This document shows, one piece after another, positions 16,142-25,422 of a stretch of DNA of 64,000 nt. Both the position numbers and the translations under genes were made by a program. Source of the DNA: Marinobacter sp. SS13-12 (lineage in GTDB: Bacteria > Pseudomonadota > Gammaproteobacteria > Pseudomonadales > Oleiphilaceae); NCBI RefSeq assembly GCF_030227115.1, contig NZ_JASSUA010000001.1:62001-126000 (forward strand), written 5' to 3'. How positions within the stretch are numbered: the first letter of the stretch is position 1; every line of letters begins with the position of its first letter. A model generated the notes under the pieces. That model had not been told where the DNA came from, did not search any database, and worked only from the letters and a program-made list of their open reading frames with translations.

Positions 16142-18939
16142 GGTGACGCTTCCGTTACCCGGTCCACCAGGTAGACCAGCCCGTGGTAATCAATTCCGCC
16201 ATGGCGGCTGAGGCCAATCTCGCAGGTGCGGCTGGTGGAGATCCCCTCCGTGCATCCCTCTATCTGGCGTGGCAGCGTCCGCAGGGCGTGACGGTTCAGC
16301 TCCGGCACATTGAAACCCTTGTCGCCGGCAAAGGCGCAGCAGTGAATAGCCTCCGGAATAACCACGTTGGTACTGCAACGCCGCGCGATGTCGATCAGCC
16401 CCTGTGATTCCCCCAGGTGTTGGGTGCTGCAGGTAACGTGCACAGCAATCGCCGTGTCTTCAGGCTTGAACACCAGGCGGTCCGCCAGTTTCTCACGAAT
16501 GAATTTCACCGGGTCATACAGGTCCAGGCCCAGCTCACGCGCCGCCTCCTGAATCTGCAGGGTGCAGGGGCTGGTGTCGCAGTACACCGGGTCCTTGCCG
16601 TTACGGGTGGCCGCGAGCAACGCCTGCAGCAATTCGGATTTCTTGCGGTCTGCCTGTTCCGGATACCCTTTAGAGGCAAAGGGCTGGCCGCAGCACAGGG
16701 CATCCAGCCCCTGGGGATGAACCACCTGGTAGCCACCTTTCTCCAGTAACTGGCGGGTCTTGTCCTGCAACGTTGTTTGTTCTGCGTCGCCACTGGCAGG
16801 CCCCATGACCCGGGAAACGCAGGCTGGCAGATACACGACTCGTGGGGCGTCACTCTCCGGGGCCGGCGCAGGTGGCACAAAACGGATGGGCTGCGGCATG
16901 GTCGGGTCCCACTGCGGCAGTCGCTGCCCGGACACTTTACTTAAACCCGCACTCAACTTGGCCAGCCTGGGCGCACCCAGCAGTTTTTCTACACCGGATG
17001 CCATGGTCAGCACGAAGCGTGTCCCACGCAGTACCGTCTGAAAATGGTCGGCCACCCAATTCGCTGTGCCGGGGTGGCCCGTTTGCTGTGCCCGCAGCTT
17101 GCGCACCAGGTCGCCGGTGTTGATATCCACCGGGCAGCGCCGAGCGCACAAACCTGTGGCTGCGCAGGTATCGATACCGTTGTACTGGTAGGCCGCTTCC
17201 AGTTCCGAGGTATCTTTCCCCGCCCGTTTCTTTGCCTGGATATCCCGCCAGATCACAATGCGCTGGCGCGGCGACAGGGTCAGCCCTTCAGACGGACACA
17301 CCGGCTCGCAGAAACCACATTCGATGCATTTGTCGATCAAAGGATCGGCGGCGGGCAGCGGCTTCAGGTTTTTCAGGTGAATATCAGGATCCCGGGAGAG
17401 AACCACATCCGGATTGAGCAGGTTCTCCGGGTCCAGCAGGCCCTTGATCTTCCACATCAGTTCCCAGGCTTCTTGCCCCCACTCCAGCTCCACAAAGGGC
17501 GCCATATTGCGGCCGGTGCCATGCTCGGCCTTGAGGGAGCCACCGAATTCAACCGCCACCAGCTGCGAGACGTCTTTCATGAAGGCGTCGTAGCGTGCTA
17601 TCTCATCGGGGTCATCAAAACCCTGGGGAAACACAAAGTGAAGGTTCCCCTCCAGGGCGTGGCCAAAGATGATGGCGTTGTCATAGGCGTGTTTTACAAA
17701 CAGTGCCTGCAGTCTCTTTACACCTTCGGCCAACTGATCGAGGGGAAAGGTGACATCCTCGATGATCACCGTGGTGCCGGTGGGCCGCACCGCGCCGACG
17801 GCGGGGAAGGTACCCTTACGGATGGCCCACAGCTGGTCGGACACCCTGGGGTCGGTGGTGAAATCCACTTTCTCTTCCACCGGGAAATCAGCCAGGGCGG
17901 CCTTGATCTGAACCAGTTGCTCCTGCAGCACAGCCTGGTCAGGCGCTCGTGTTTCAATCAGCAGCGCACAGGCTTCCTCCGACAGGCCGTGTATCCACTC
18001 AGGAAGGCCGGGCTTGTCCTGAACCGAGCGCAGGCTTCGCCGGTCAAGCAGCTCAACGGCGGCTACCGGTTGTGCACGAAGCAGCGCAGCCGCGCGACAG
18101 CAGCTGTCGGCATTGGTAAACACCAGCAGCGCAGTGGCCTTGTTGGGGTAATCCGGCACGGTGTTGTAGGTAACCGAACTGACGAACCCCAGGGTGCCCT
18201 CCGAGCCCACCATCAGGTGGGTAAGGATATCCATCGGGTCGCTGTAGTCCACCAGGGCGTTGAGTGACAGGCCGGTGGTGTTTTTAAGGCGATATTTGTG
18301 CCGGATGCGGTCTGCCAGTTCGGTGTTGGCCCGGGTCGCGGCCGCCAGCTGTTCCAGTTCCGACAACAGGCCGGCATGGCTGGACTGGAAGACCTTGACG
18401 CTGTCGTAGTCCTCGGTATCCACCCCCGCCCCGTCGGCCAGCACGAGGCGCATGCTGGCAAGGGTGTGGTAGGTATTCTGGGCGGTACCGCAACACATGC
18501 CACTGGCGTTGTTGGCAACAATACCACCGATCTTGCAGGCATTGATGGATGCGGGATCAGGGCCGATCTTGTAGCCGTAGGGGGCCAGCCAGGCATTGGC
18601 CTCGGCACCGATAATGCCCGGCTGCAGACGGATCTGGCGGCCCTCGGCCCTAATTTCATAGTCCTTCCACTGATCCCCCAGCACCAGCAGTATGGAGTCG
18701 CTGATGGCCTGGCCGGACAGGCTTGTGCCCGCGGCCCGGAAGGTGACCGGTGCCGCGAAGTGCCGGGCGATCTTCAGCACCCCGACCACTTCCTCCTCGC
18801 TTTCCACTTTCACCACAACGCCCGGAATCAGCCGGTAGAAGCTGGCATCCGTACCGTAGGCCAGCGTCGACAGCGGGTCGTCATAAACCCGTGTCGCCGG
18901 GATCAGCTCTCGTATCGCCGCGAGGACGTCAGGTGACAT
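16135..18939 (-). CDS. FAD/Fe-S D-lactate dehydrogenase (Dld-II type)
   Basis: 934 residues. An N-terminal FAD-binding type 4 domain (FRAAGTSLSGQAISD near residue 60, GSEGTLGFVSSVTY near 235) is followed by two ferredoxin-like clusters (CIECGFCEPVCPS and CAATGLCARRCPV). C-terminal CCG domains (LPACVSR, LCCGQPFASKG, HCCAFAGDKG) complete the protein. This fused architecture is that of the membrane-associated, quinone-linked D-lactate dehydrogenase of pseudomonads, which oxidises D-lactate to pyruvate. It is divergent from the LldR-type gene at 19084, with a perfect 17-bp operator between them, consistent with lactate control. Glycolate or 2-hydroxyglutarate oxidation is an alternative for the family. 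Confidence 0.88.
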   Translation of the reverse strand: MSPDVLAAIRELIPATRVYDDPLSTLAYGTDASFYRLIPGVVVKVESEEEVVGVLKIARHFAAPVTFRAAGTSLSGQAISDSILLVLGDQWKDYEIRAEGRQIRLQPGIIGAEANAWLAPYGYKIGPDPASINACKIGGIVANNASGMCCGTAQNTYHTLASMRLVLADGAGVDTEDYDSVKVFQSSHAGLLSELEQLAAATRANTELADRIRHKYRLKNTTGLSLNALVDYSDPMDILTHLMVGSEGTLGFVSSVTYNTVPDYPNKATALLVFTNADSCCRAAALLRAQPVAAVELLDRRSLRSVQDKPGLPEWIHGLSEEACALLIETRAPDQAVLQEQLVQIKAALADFPVEEKVDFTTDPRVSDQLWAIRKGTFPAVGAVRPTGTTVIIEDVTFPLDQLAEGVKRLQALFVKHAYDNAIIFGHALEGNLHFVFPQGFDDPDEIARYDAFMKDVSQLVAVEFGGSLKAEHGTGRNMAPFVELEWGQEAWELMWKIKGLLDPENLLNPDVVLSRDPDIHLKNLKPLPAADPLIDKCIECGFCEPVCPSEGLTLSPRQRIVIWRDIQAKKRAGKDTSELEAAYQYNGIDTCAATGLCARRCPVDINTGDLVRKLRAQQTGHPGTANWVADHFQTVLRGTRFVLTMASGVEKLLGAPRLAKLSAGLSKVSGQRLPQWDPTMPQPIRFVPPAPAPESDAPRVVYLPACVSRVMGPASGDAEQTTLQDKTRQLLEKGGYQVVHPQGLDALCCGQPFASKGYPEQADRKKSELLQALLAATRNGKDPVYCDTSPCTLQIQEAARELGLDLYDPVKFIREKLADRLVFKPEDTAIAVHVTCSTQHLGESQGLIDIARRCSTNVVIPEAIHCCAFAGDKGFNVPELNRHALRTLPRQIEGCTEGISTSRTCEIGLSRHGGIDYHGLVYLVDRVTEASPH

Positions 18940-18978
18940 CAGTTACCCCTGGACTCTGTCCATCAAAGAATATTGGAT

Positions 18979-18995
18979 AATTGGTAATACCAATT
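18979..18995. promoter_or_regulatory. LldR/PdhR-type operator
   Basis: A perfect 17-bp palindrome, AATTGGTA-A-TACCAATT, lies in the 144-bp gap between the D-lactate dehydrogenase and the GntR-type regulator. The TTGGTnnnACCAA core is the known recognition pattern of FadR-subfamily regulators LldR and PdhR. It sits 40 bp from the dehydrogenase start, in good position for repression of both genes. Confidence 0.8.
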
Positions 18996-19083
18996 TATAC
19001 TGTCTGGGGTAATAAGATAGGGAAAATCTGTGACAACTTCAAAGAAAAACGCCTAGACAATGGTAGACCACACCGGGAACACA

Positions 19084-19890
19084 ATGAGCATCGGAAAGAT
19101 TGCACCAAAACGCCTCGCAGACAGCATCGTCGAGGAATTGGAGAACATGATTCTGGAAGGCACCCTGCAGCCCGGGGAGCGTCTTCCAGCAGAGCGTACT
19201 CTGGCCGAACGGTTCGGGGTGTCGCGGCCGTCACTGCGGGAAGCTGTTCAAAGGCTGGCCGCCAAAGGCCTGCTGGCCAGTCGCCAGGGGGGCGGCCATT
19301 ATGTGTCGGAATCGCTGGGGTCGAGCTTTACCGACCCGTTGATCACCCTGCTGGAAGGGCGTCCGGACGCCCAGAGAGACCTGCTGGAATACCGCCGCAC
19401 CCTGGAAGCGGACTGCGCCTACTACGCCGCACTGCGGGCAACGGCGCTGGACAAGGCACACCTTAAAACCGCCTACGAAACCTTGCAGGCCTGCTATGCC
19501 TCCGAGGGCAGCAGTGACCTGAGCGAGGAAGGGTCAGCCGACGCGCGATTCCACCTGGCCATCGCCGAAGCCAGTCACAACGTCATTCTGCTGCATACCA
19601 TACGGGGACTGTTCAGCCTGCTGAAAACCAACGTGGTCAACACCATTGGCAGCCTGTACGCGCGGGAAAAGCAGACCCGAAGTGAGCTGATGGAACAGCA
19701 TCGCCTGCTGTTTGAGGCCATTATCGAAGGCCGTGCCGACGATGCACGGCATTTCGCCGGGCAGCACATTCAGTACGCCCAGAATGTGTTATCCGAACAG
19801 TACGAAAGTGACAGGAGGATGGAGCGATCCCTGCGCCGGAGCGGCCCGGGCATGGCAGCTGAAACCGACAAATCCGCCAGGGAGCATTAA
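19084..19890 (+). CDS. lldR: LldR-type GntR/FadR-family repressor
   Basis: About 268 residues. The N-terminal GntR winged helix-turn-helix reads LQPGERLPAERTLAERFGVS, then RPSLREAVQRLAAKGLL, followed by a C-terminal FCD ligand domain (about residues 90-240, with metal-binding Asp/His positions such as DARFHLAIAEASHN). ATG 19084 is preferred, with GGGAA upstream, although an in-frame ATG at 19060 exists. It is divergent from the D-lactate dehydrogenase and its site matches the LldR palindrome, so control by lactate is the best reading. Confidence 0.87.
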   Translation: MSIGKIAPKRLADSIVEELENMILEGTLQPGERLPAERTLAERFGVSRPSLREAVQRLAAKGLLASRQGGGHYVSESLGSSFTDPLITLLEGRPDAQRDLLEYRRTLEADCAYYAALRATALDKAHLKTAYETLQACYASEGSSDLSEEGSADARFHLAIAEASHNVILLHTIRGLFSLLKTNVVNTIGSLYAREKQTRSELMEQHRLLFEAIIEGRADDARHFAGQHIQYAQNVLSEQYESDRRMERSLRRSGPGMAAETDKSAREH

Positions 19891-19910
19891 GTTTCAGCTC
19901 CGCCCGGCTT

Positions 19911-20795
19911 TCAGTCGCGCTCGGCGCCGCGCAGAATAGCGTGCAGCAGCTCTTCCGCATCAAACTTGGTCAGCGCTTCGTCCGCCCCGACCTGTTTGGC
20001 GTAGCTCACACTCATTTCGCTGTTCAGCGAGGTGTGCAGAATGATGTAGGGCTGTCTGAGGGAACTGCTGTCCCGCACATTGAAGGTCAGCTCGTAGCCA
20101 TCCAGCCCTGGCATCTCGATGTCACTCACCAGGATATCGATGGGTTTGCCATCGTTATTGGCGTTGATCATCAGGTCCAGCGCGTCCTGGCCGTTGGTGG
20201 TCACAAAATAGGTCACATCCTTGCTGTCCAGCGCGTCGGACAACTGCTTGCGCGCCACCTGGGAATCGTCCACCAACAGAATGTTCAGGCCTTTCAGGGT
20301 TTCCCGTTGTACATCGGTCAGCACCACTTCACGGGGATTGACGGATTCCGGATACACCCGCGCCAGCAGCAGTTCCACATCCAGTAACTGGACGATCTCG
20401 TCCTCGATATTCACCAATCCGGTAATGAAAGCCCGGTCGCCCAGACTCCGGGGCGGTGACATCACATCCTTCCAGTCCGTCTCGACGATCTTCCGCACGC
20501 TTCGAACCAGAAAGCCGATTTCCCGGCGCTGGATGTCGGTCACGATGATGGAGGCTGTCTTGCGCTCTTCCGCGGATAGCGGTGGCGAACCCACTGCCGC
20601 CGCCATGTCGATCACCGGCACCGCTGAGCCACGGAAACTCATGGTGCCCACCACCGCCGAATGGCTATGTGGCAGTTTGGTCAACGGAACAAACGGCATG
20701 ATCTCGCGGATTTTCAGGGTGCCCAGGCCAAAAGGCCGGTGACTGGTCAGATAGAACAGCAACAGTTTCTGGGGGTGCTTGGTGCCCTCGGCCAT
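19911..20795 (-). CDS. cheV: Chemotaxis coupling protein CheV
   Basis: 294 residues: an N-terminal CheW-like domain (about 1-150) and a C-terminal receiver domain (about 168-294). The receiver has the acidic pair in ILLVDDSQVARKQL, the phospho-acceptor Asp in ILVSDIEMPGLDGYEL, and the conserved Lys in GADEALTKFD. CheV couples chemoreceptors to CheA and tunes adaptation through phosphorylation. It stands alone here, convergent with lldR, with no other chemotaxis gene nearby. Confidence 0.93.
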   Translation of the reverse strand: MAEGTKHPQKLLLFYLTSHRPFGLGTLKIREIMPFVPLTKLPHSHSAVVGTMSFRGSAVPVIDMAAAVGSPPLSAEERKTASIIVTDIQRREIGFLVRSVRKIVETDWKDVMSPPRSLGDRAFITGLVNIEDEIVQLLDVELLLARVYPESVNPREVVLTDVQRETLKGLNILLVDDSQVARKQLSDALDSKDVTYFVTTNGQDALDLMINANNDGKPIDILVSDIEMPGLDGYELTFNVRDSSSLRQPYIILHTSLNSEMSVSYAKQVGADEALTKFDAEELLHAILRGAERD

Positions 20796-20911
20796 AACCT
20801 TGTAACCTGTCTCAAACTTTGCGAAAAGTATATGACGCCGACAATAGCATGCCGGAACGTCCGAAATTGTAAGATTTTGCAGCCGGTAGCCTCACCCGAG
20901 ATGAACGCCCG

Positions 20912-21916
20912 ATGAAGCACCTGACCTTCTCCTCCCACTACGCCAGGGCCGTGTTGTACGGTCTTGAGAAGGCGGGCGGCTATTCCGATGAACTATTGTG
21001 TAATAACGGCATCGACCCGGAATTCATTAGTTCACCGCGGGCGCGGGTGCCTACCGAGCAGTTTATACGTCTGTTCCGGCTGGTCTGGGGCAAGCTGGAT
21101 GACGAGTTCATGGGCCGCACCACGCAGCCCTGCCGGGTCGGGCATTTTCACCTGATGGGATCGCTGGCTGTTCACAGCGATAATCTGGAGCAGGTGATCC
21201 GCCAGAGTATCCGCTGTTACCGGCTGTTTTCCGACGATATCGTGATTGAGCTGGACACCAGCGGCGAGGAAGTGGAGCTGAGCATCACCCATCGCCACCC
21301 GGAGCTGGACCCGGACAACTTTCTGGTGGAGTGGCTGTTACTGGTGTGGCACCGCCTGGTGGGCTGGCTGATTGGCCGCAAGATCGTGCTCAGCCACGCC
21401 ACCTTTCAACACGGGCTGCCGAACCACTTCGATGAATACCGTTTTGTGTTTCCCTGCCAGTGTTTCTTCAATCGCGACCGCAACAGCCTGTTCTTCAGCC
21501 ACAACTACCTGGACATGCCGGTCACACGAACGCCGGCAGAGCTGGACGAGTTCATGGCGCAGTCGCCACGCAACCTGCTGATCTGGACCGACGAGGACGA
21601 CAGCCTCACCACCCGGGTACGGCAGGTTCTGGAGAGTGTGGAAGACGAGCGGTTACCCACTCAGGAGCAGATGGCCGAACAGCTGCACATGACAGCCTAT
21701 ACCCTGTCACGGAAGCTGAAGGCGGAAGGCAGTTCCTATCAGAAGATCAAGGACAACCTGCGGCGGGACCAGGCGGTGATCATGCTCACGCGGCAGAACC
21801 TGACGATATCGGAGATTTCATCCCAGCTTGGGTTTACCGAGCCCGGTGCCTTTTCACGTGCCTTCAAGCACTGGACCGGGCTCAGCCCACTGGCCTACCG
21901 CAAGCAGGACCAGTAG
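20912..21916 (+). CDS. AraC-family transcriptional regulator
   Basis: 334 residues. An N-terminal arabinose-binding-like domain of the OruR/ArgR type (residues 15-200) is followed by a C-terminal AraC double helix-turn-helix (about 245-330; QMAEQLHMTAYTLSRKLKAE, then ISEISSQLGFTEPGAFSRAF). It is convergent with the thiolase gene (stops 12 bp apart) and divergent from cheV. Such regulators often control neighbouring fatty-acid or amino-acid catabolism; control of the 21.9-27.1 kb operon is a guess. Confidence 0.87.
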   Translation: MKHLTFSSHYARAVLYGLEKAGGYSDELLCNNGIDPEFISSPRARVPTEQFIRLFRLVWGKLDDEFMGRTTQPCRVGHFHLMGSLAVHSDNLEQVIRQSIRCYRLFSDDIVIELDTSGEEVELSITHRHPELDPDNFLVEWLLLVWHRLVGWLIGRKIVLSHATFQHGLPNHFDEYRFVFPCQCFFNRDRNSLFFSHNYLDMPVTRTPAELDEFMAQSPRNLLIWTDEDDSLTTRVRQVLESVEDERLPTQEQMAEQLHMTAYTLSRKLKAEGSSYQKIKDNLRRDQAVIMLTRQNLTISEISSQLGFTEPGAFSRAFKHWTGLSPLAYRKQDQ

Positions 21917-21928
21917 TTCATTCTGCGA

Positions 21929-23110
21929 TTACAGCAGTTCGATCGCTACCGCAGTACCTTCGCCGCCACCGATGCACAGGGATGCCACACCGCGCTTGAG
22001 GCCACGCTGTTTCAGGGCGTTGATCAGGGTGACCATGATCCGCGACCCTGAAGAGCCGATGGGGTGACCAAGGGCACAGGCGCCGCCGTGGACGTTGACC
22101 TTGTCGGGGTCGAGCCCAAGCTCGTTGATGGCCGCCAGGGTGACCACGGCGAAGGCTTCGTTGATCTCGAACAGGTCGACGCCGTCGCGGCTCCAGCCGG
22201 CTTTTTTCAGGACTTTTTCGATGGCACCGATGGGCGCGAGGGTGAACTCGGCCGGCAGGCGGGCGTGGGTGGCGTGGGCCACAATACGGGCCTGGGGTGT
22301 GAGGCCACGTTTTTCGGCTTCTTCACGGCTCGCCAGTACCATGGCGGAGGCACCGTCGCTGATGGAGCTGGAGTTGGCGGCGGTCACGGAGCCGTCTTTG
22401 GCGAAGGCCGGTTTGAGCTGGGGAATCTTTTCGGGTTTGGCTTTGCCGGGTTGTTCGTCGGTATCGACGACGGTGTCGCCGCCACGGCCGGAGACGGTCA
22501 CGGGGGTGATTTCGTCGGCGAAGCCGCCATTCTTGATGGCCGCCAGGGAGCGCTCGAGGGAGGCAATGGCGAAGTTGTCCATGGCTTCGCGGCTGATATC
22601 GTATTTGTCCGCGGTGCGCTGGGCGAATACGCCCATAAGGCCGCCTTCGTAAGCGTCTTCAAGGCCGTCGAGGAACATGGAGTCCATGACCTGGCCGTGG
22701 CCCATGCGGTAACCGCCGCGGGCTTTGGGCAGCAGGTACGGCGCCTGGCTCATGTTTTCCATGCCGCCGGCGATCATGATGTTGTTGGTGCCGGCTTTGA
22801 TCTGGTCGTGGGCCATGATGACGGCTTGCATGCCGGAGCCGCACATTTTGTTGATGGTGGTGCAACCGCTGGAATCCGGGATGCCGGAAGCGCGGGAAGC
22901 CTGGCGTGCCGGGGCCTGGCCGAGTCCGGCGGGCAGCACGCAGCCCATGATGACTTCCTGGATGTCAGCGGGTTGCAGGCCGCTTCTTTCGATGGCTGCC
23001 TTGATGGAGGTGGCGCCCAGGTCCGGGGAGCGCACGGAGCTCAGGTCGCCCATCATTCCGCCCATTGGGGTTCTGGCGGAGCCTGCTATGACTACTTCTG
23101 TGTTTGACAT
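21929..23110 (-). CDS. Acetyl-CoA C-acyltransferase (thiolase)
   Basis: 393 residues, normal thiolase length. The catalytic triad is in place: nucleophile C90 in INKMCGSGM, H349 in CALGHPIGSSG, and C379 in LCIGGGEGTA. It cleaves 3-ketoacyl-CoA to acetyl-CoA (or condenses acetyl-CoA) in the cytoplasm. Start ATG 23110 has GAGGGC upstream. It is the last gene of the minus-strand operon ligase-SDR-acyl-CoA dehydrogenase-thiolase, separated from the dehydrogenase by 195 bp that contain a 108-nt structured repeat. Confidence 0.93.
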   Translation of the reverse strand: MSNTEVVIAGSARTPMGGMMGDLSSVRSPDLGATSIKAAIERSGLQPADIQEVIMGCVLPAGLGQAPARQASRASGIPDSSGCTTINKMCGSGMQAVIMAHDQIKAGTNNIMIAGGMENMSQAPYLLPKARGGYRMGHGQVMDSMFLDGLEDAYEGGLMGVFAQRTADKYDISREAMDNFAIASLERSLAAIKNGGFADEITPVTVSGRGGDTVVDTDEQPGKAKPEKIPQLKPAFAKDGSVTAANSSSISDGASAMVLASREEAEKRGLTPQARIVAHATHARLPAEFTLAPIGAIEKVLKKAGWSRDGVDLFEINEAFAVVTLAAINELGLDPDKVNVHGGACALGHPIGSSGSRIMVTLINALKQRGLKRGVASLCIGGGEGTAVAIELL

Positions 23111-23154
23111 TTTTCGTGCCCTCTTTGTCTGGTAAGACTGCTAGTCGGGAGGTG

Positions 23155-23262
23155 GCTGGGTGGCACCCCTCCCCTCCGGGACACGCCGTTAATACGTCCA
23201 TGTAGGCTCGTAAAAAACATCCCTGTTTTTTACGGTCCCGGAGGGGAGGGGCGCCACCCAGC
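23155..23262 (-). repeat. 108-nt structured intergenic element, copy A
   Basis: The 28-nt arms at 23155-23182 and 23235-23262 are complementary with one mismatch and enclose a 52-nt core (23183-23234). Half of the core is itself a hairpin (11-bp stem, 23209-23219 and 23224-23234). The core is identical but for one base to the core of copy B at 35649-35700 read on the other strand, while the outer 20 nt of the arms are unrelated between copies. It lies between the acyl-CoA dehydrogenase and thiolase genes of one operon, so it should be transcribed and folded in their mRNA. Confidence 0.85.
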
Positions 23263-23305
23263 TTCCGGCTTGTGAGTTATCTCCTGGCCTGATTCAGGAT
23301 TGTGT

Positions 23306-24457
23306 TTACGCTTTGCCTAGAACAGACCTTGCGATGATTTCTTTCATCACCTCGGATGTACCGCCGTAGATTCTTTGTACCCTCGCATCGATAAACGCAC
23401 GCGAAATCGGGTATTCGCTGGTGTAGCCGTAACCGCCGAACAACTGCAAACAACCATCCGCTACCCGGCACTGCATTTCCGTGGCGCTGTATTTCGCCAT
23501 GGAAGCCGTCGGCGCGTCGAGTTCGCCTTTTTCGTACAGCGCGATGCATTCGTCGACGAAGGCGCGGTTGACCCTGCAGTCAGTTTCCATGCGGGCGATT
23601 TCGAAGCGGGTGTTTTGGAGTTGGGCCAGTTTCTGGCCGAACAGTTCCCGTTCCTGGGAGTAGGCGATGGTCAGGTCCAGGGCGCCGCGGGCGGCGGCGA
23701 CGCCGAGGGCGCCGATGACCAGGCGTTCGCGGGGGAGTTCGCGCATCAGGTACATGAAGCCCTGGCCTTCTTCACCCAGCAGCGCCGAGCCAGGTATGCG
23801 CATGTCGGAGAAGAAGAGTTCCGAGGTGTCGCCGGAGTGCTGGCCGATTTTGTCGAGGTTGCGGCCTTTGCTGTAGCCGGGCAATGAGGTGTCTACCAGG
23901 AACAGGCTGATACCACGGGCACCGGCCTTGGGGTCGGTTTTGGCGGCGACGATGACCATGTCGGCGTGTTGGCCGTTGGTGATGAAGGTCTTCGAGCCGT
24001 TGAGGATGTAGTCGTCGCCGTCTTTCACCGCGCTGGTGCGAATGGCCTGCAGGTCGCTGCCGGCGCCGGGCTCGGTCATGGCGATGGCGCCGACGGCTTC
24101 GCCGGAGACCATTTTCGGCAGCCAGTGCTGCCGCCGCTCTTCGTTGCCGATGTGGCTGAGGTAGGGGGCGACGATGTCGGAGTGCACCATGACGTTGGTG
24201 GACAGCGCACCGAAGCCCATCCGGGCCATTTCTTCACCCACGACAACGGAGTACAGGAAGGGCGCGCCGCAGCCGCCCCAGTCTTCGGGCACGTCGACGC
24301 ACAGCATGCCGGCGTTGCCCAGGGTGTTCCAGAGTTCCCGAGGCACGATGCCGGATTTTTCCCAGGCTTCGTAGTGGGGTGTTACCTCGGTTTCCAGGGC
24401 CTTGATGACGGATTCCCGGAACATCTCGAGTTCTTCTTTATCAACAACGCTGGTCAT
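23306..24457 (-). CDS. Acyl-CoA dehydrogenase
   Basis: About 383 residues from ATG 24457 (MTSVVDKEELEMFRESVIKA), with GGAGA upstream; a longer in-frame start 5 codons earlier lacks a ribosome site. ACAD signatures AIAMTEPGAGSDLQAIRTSA and the C-terminal QLFGGYGYTSEYPISRAF are present, and the catalytic Glu region (RIYGGTSEVMKEI) is intact. It is an FAD enzyme that introduces the 2,3 double bond and passes electrons to ETF. It is in an operon with an SDR 15 bp upstream and a thiolase downstream. Confidence 0.92.
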   Translation of the reverse strand: MTSVVDKEELEMFRESVIKALETEVTPHYEAWEKSGIVPRELWNTLGNAGMLCVDVPEDWGGCGAPFLYSVVVGEEMARMGFGALSTNVMVHSDIVAPYLSHIGNEERRQHWLPKMVSGEAVGAIAMTEPGAGSDLQAIRTSAVKDGDDYILNGSKTFITNGQHADMVIVAAKTDPKAGARGISLFLVDTSLPGYSKGRNLDKIGQHSGDTSELFFSDMRIPGSALLGEEGQGFMYLMRELPRERLVIGALGVAAARGALDLTIAYSQERELFGQKLAQLQNTRFEIARMETDCRVNRAFVDECIALYEKGELDAPTASMAKYSATEMQCRVADGCLQLFGGYGYTSEYPISRAFIDARVQRIYGGTSEVMKEIIARSVLGKA

Positions 24458-24472
24458 GGTTGTCTCCTGCAA

Positions 24473-25234
24473 TTATTTGGGCGCCATGCGCAGTGCGCTG
24501 TCCAGGCGGATGACTTCGCCGTTGAGGACCGGGTTGCGCACCATCTGGTCTACCAGCATGCCGAATTCTTCCGGCTTGCCCAGGCGCTTGGGGAACGGCA
24601 GTGTGGCAGCCAGGCTGTCCTGCACTTCCTGGGGCATGCCGGCCATCATCGGGGTCATGAAAATGCCCGGGGCGATGGTGTTTACGCGGATGCCTTCCCG
24701 CGCCAGTTCCCGTGCGGACTGCAGGGTCATGGCGACAACGCCGCCCTTGGAGGCGCTGTAGGCGGCCTGGCCGATCTGGCCTTCGAAGGCCGCCACGGAT
24801 GCGGTGGATATCACCACGCCCCGTTCGCCATCGGCGTTGGGCTCGCGCTGGGCCATGTCGGCGGCGGCCAGGCGCATGATGTTGAAGGTGCCAATCAGGT
24901 TGACCTGAATAACCTTGTTAAAGTTCTCCAGAGGCATGGGGCCTTCCTTGCCGAGGATCTTGGCAGCCGGGGCGATGCCGGCGCAGTTGACGACAATGCC
25001 GCACAGGCCGTGGGCGTCACGGGCGGCTTTTACCGCAGCTTCGGCGCTTTCGGCGGAAGACACGTCGCACTCGATGAACACGCCGCCAATATCCTTGGCC
25101 ACGGCTTCGCCCTGCTCTTTCTGCAGGTCAAAAATCGCTACTTTGCAGCCGGCGGCTGCCAGTGCACGGGCCGCGCCTTCCCCAAGACCTGAAGCGCCAC
25201 CGGTTACTATTGCTGGTACACCTTTAAATTCCAT
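24473..25234 (-). CDS. SDR, 3-hydroxyacyl-CoA dehydrogenase type II-like
   Basis: 253 residues with [12 protein letters not shown] (cofactor binding), [34 protein letters not shown] and the catalytic YSASKGG. The layout closely follows HSD17B10/type II 3-hydroxyacyl-CoA dehydrogenases, in which a loop after the NAG motif accommodates CoA substrates. It would oxidise 3-hydroxyacyl-CoA to 3-ketoacyl-CoA for the thiolase in the same operon. No enoyl-CoA hydratase gene is in this operon. Confidence 0.88.
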   Translation of the reverse strand: MEFKGVPAIVTGGASGLGEGAARALAAAGCKVAIFDLQKEQGEAVAKDIGGVFIECDVSSAESAEAAVKAARDAHGLCGIVVNCAGIAPAAKILGKEGPMPLENFNKVIQVNLIGTFNIMRLAAADMAQREPNADGERGVVISTASVAAFEGQIGQAAYSASKGGVVAMTLQSARELAREGIRVNTIAPGIFMTPMMAGMPQEVQDSLAATLPFPKRLGKPEEFGMLVDQMVRNPVLNGEVIRLDSALRMAPK

Positions 25235-25422
25235 GGTTATCTCCTGATATCAGCGTCGCCGGCGACACCCATGGCCTCGCCGGCGAACAATTTGAATTCG
25301 GGTATGGGATCAGTCTGTCTCAGTCACCTCCTGGGCGCCATGACATAACCGGGCAGGAAATTTGATAAAAATTGACACGCCGGGGCCACAACCCTGTCGG
25401 CCCCGGCGTTTACAGCTCGCGG

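Noticed and set aside
22064..23107. A 347-codon plus-strand frame opposite the thiolase, and a 408-codon frame at 23966-25192
   Set aside because: Low-complexity Gly/Ala/Asp/His composition and full overlap with well-supported enzymes mark them as shadows.
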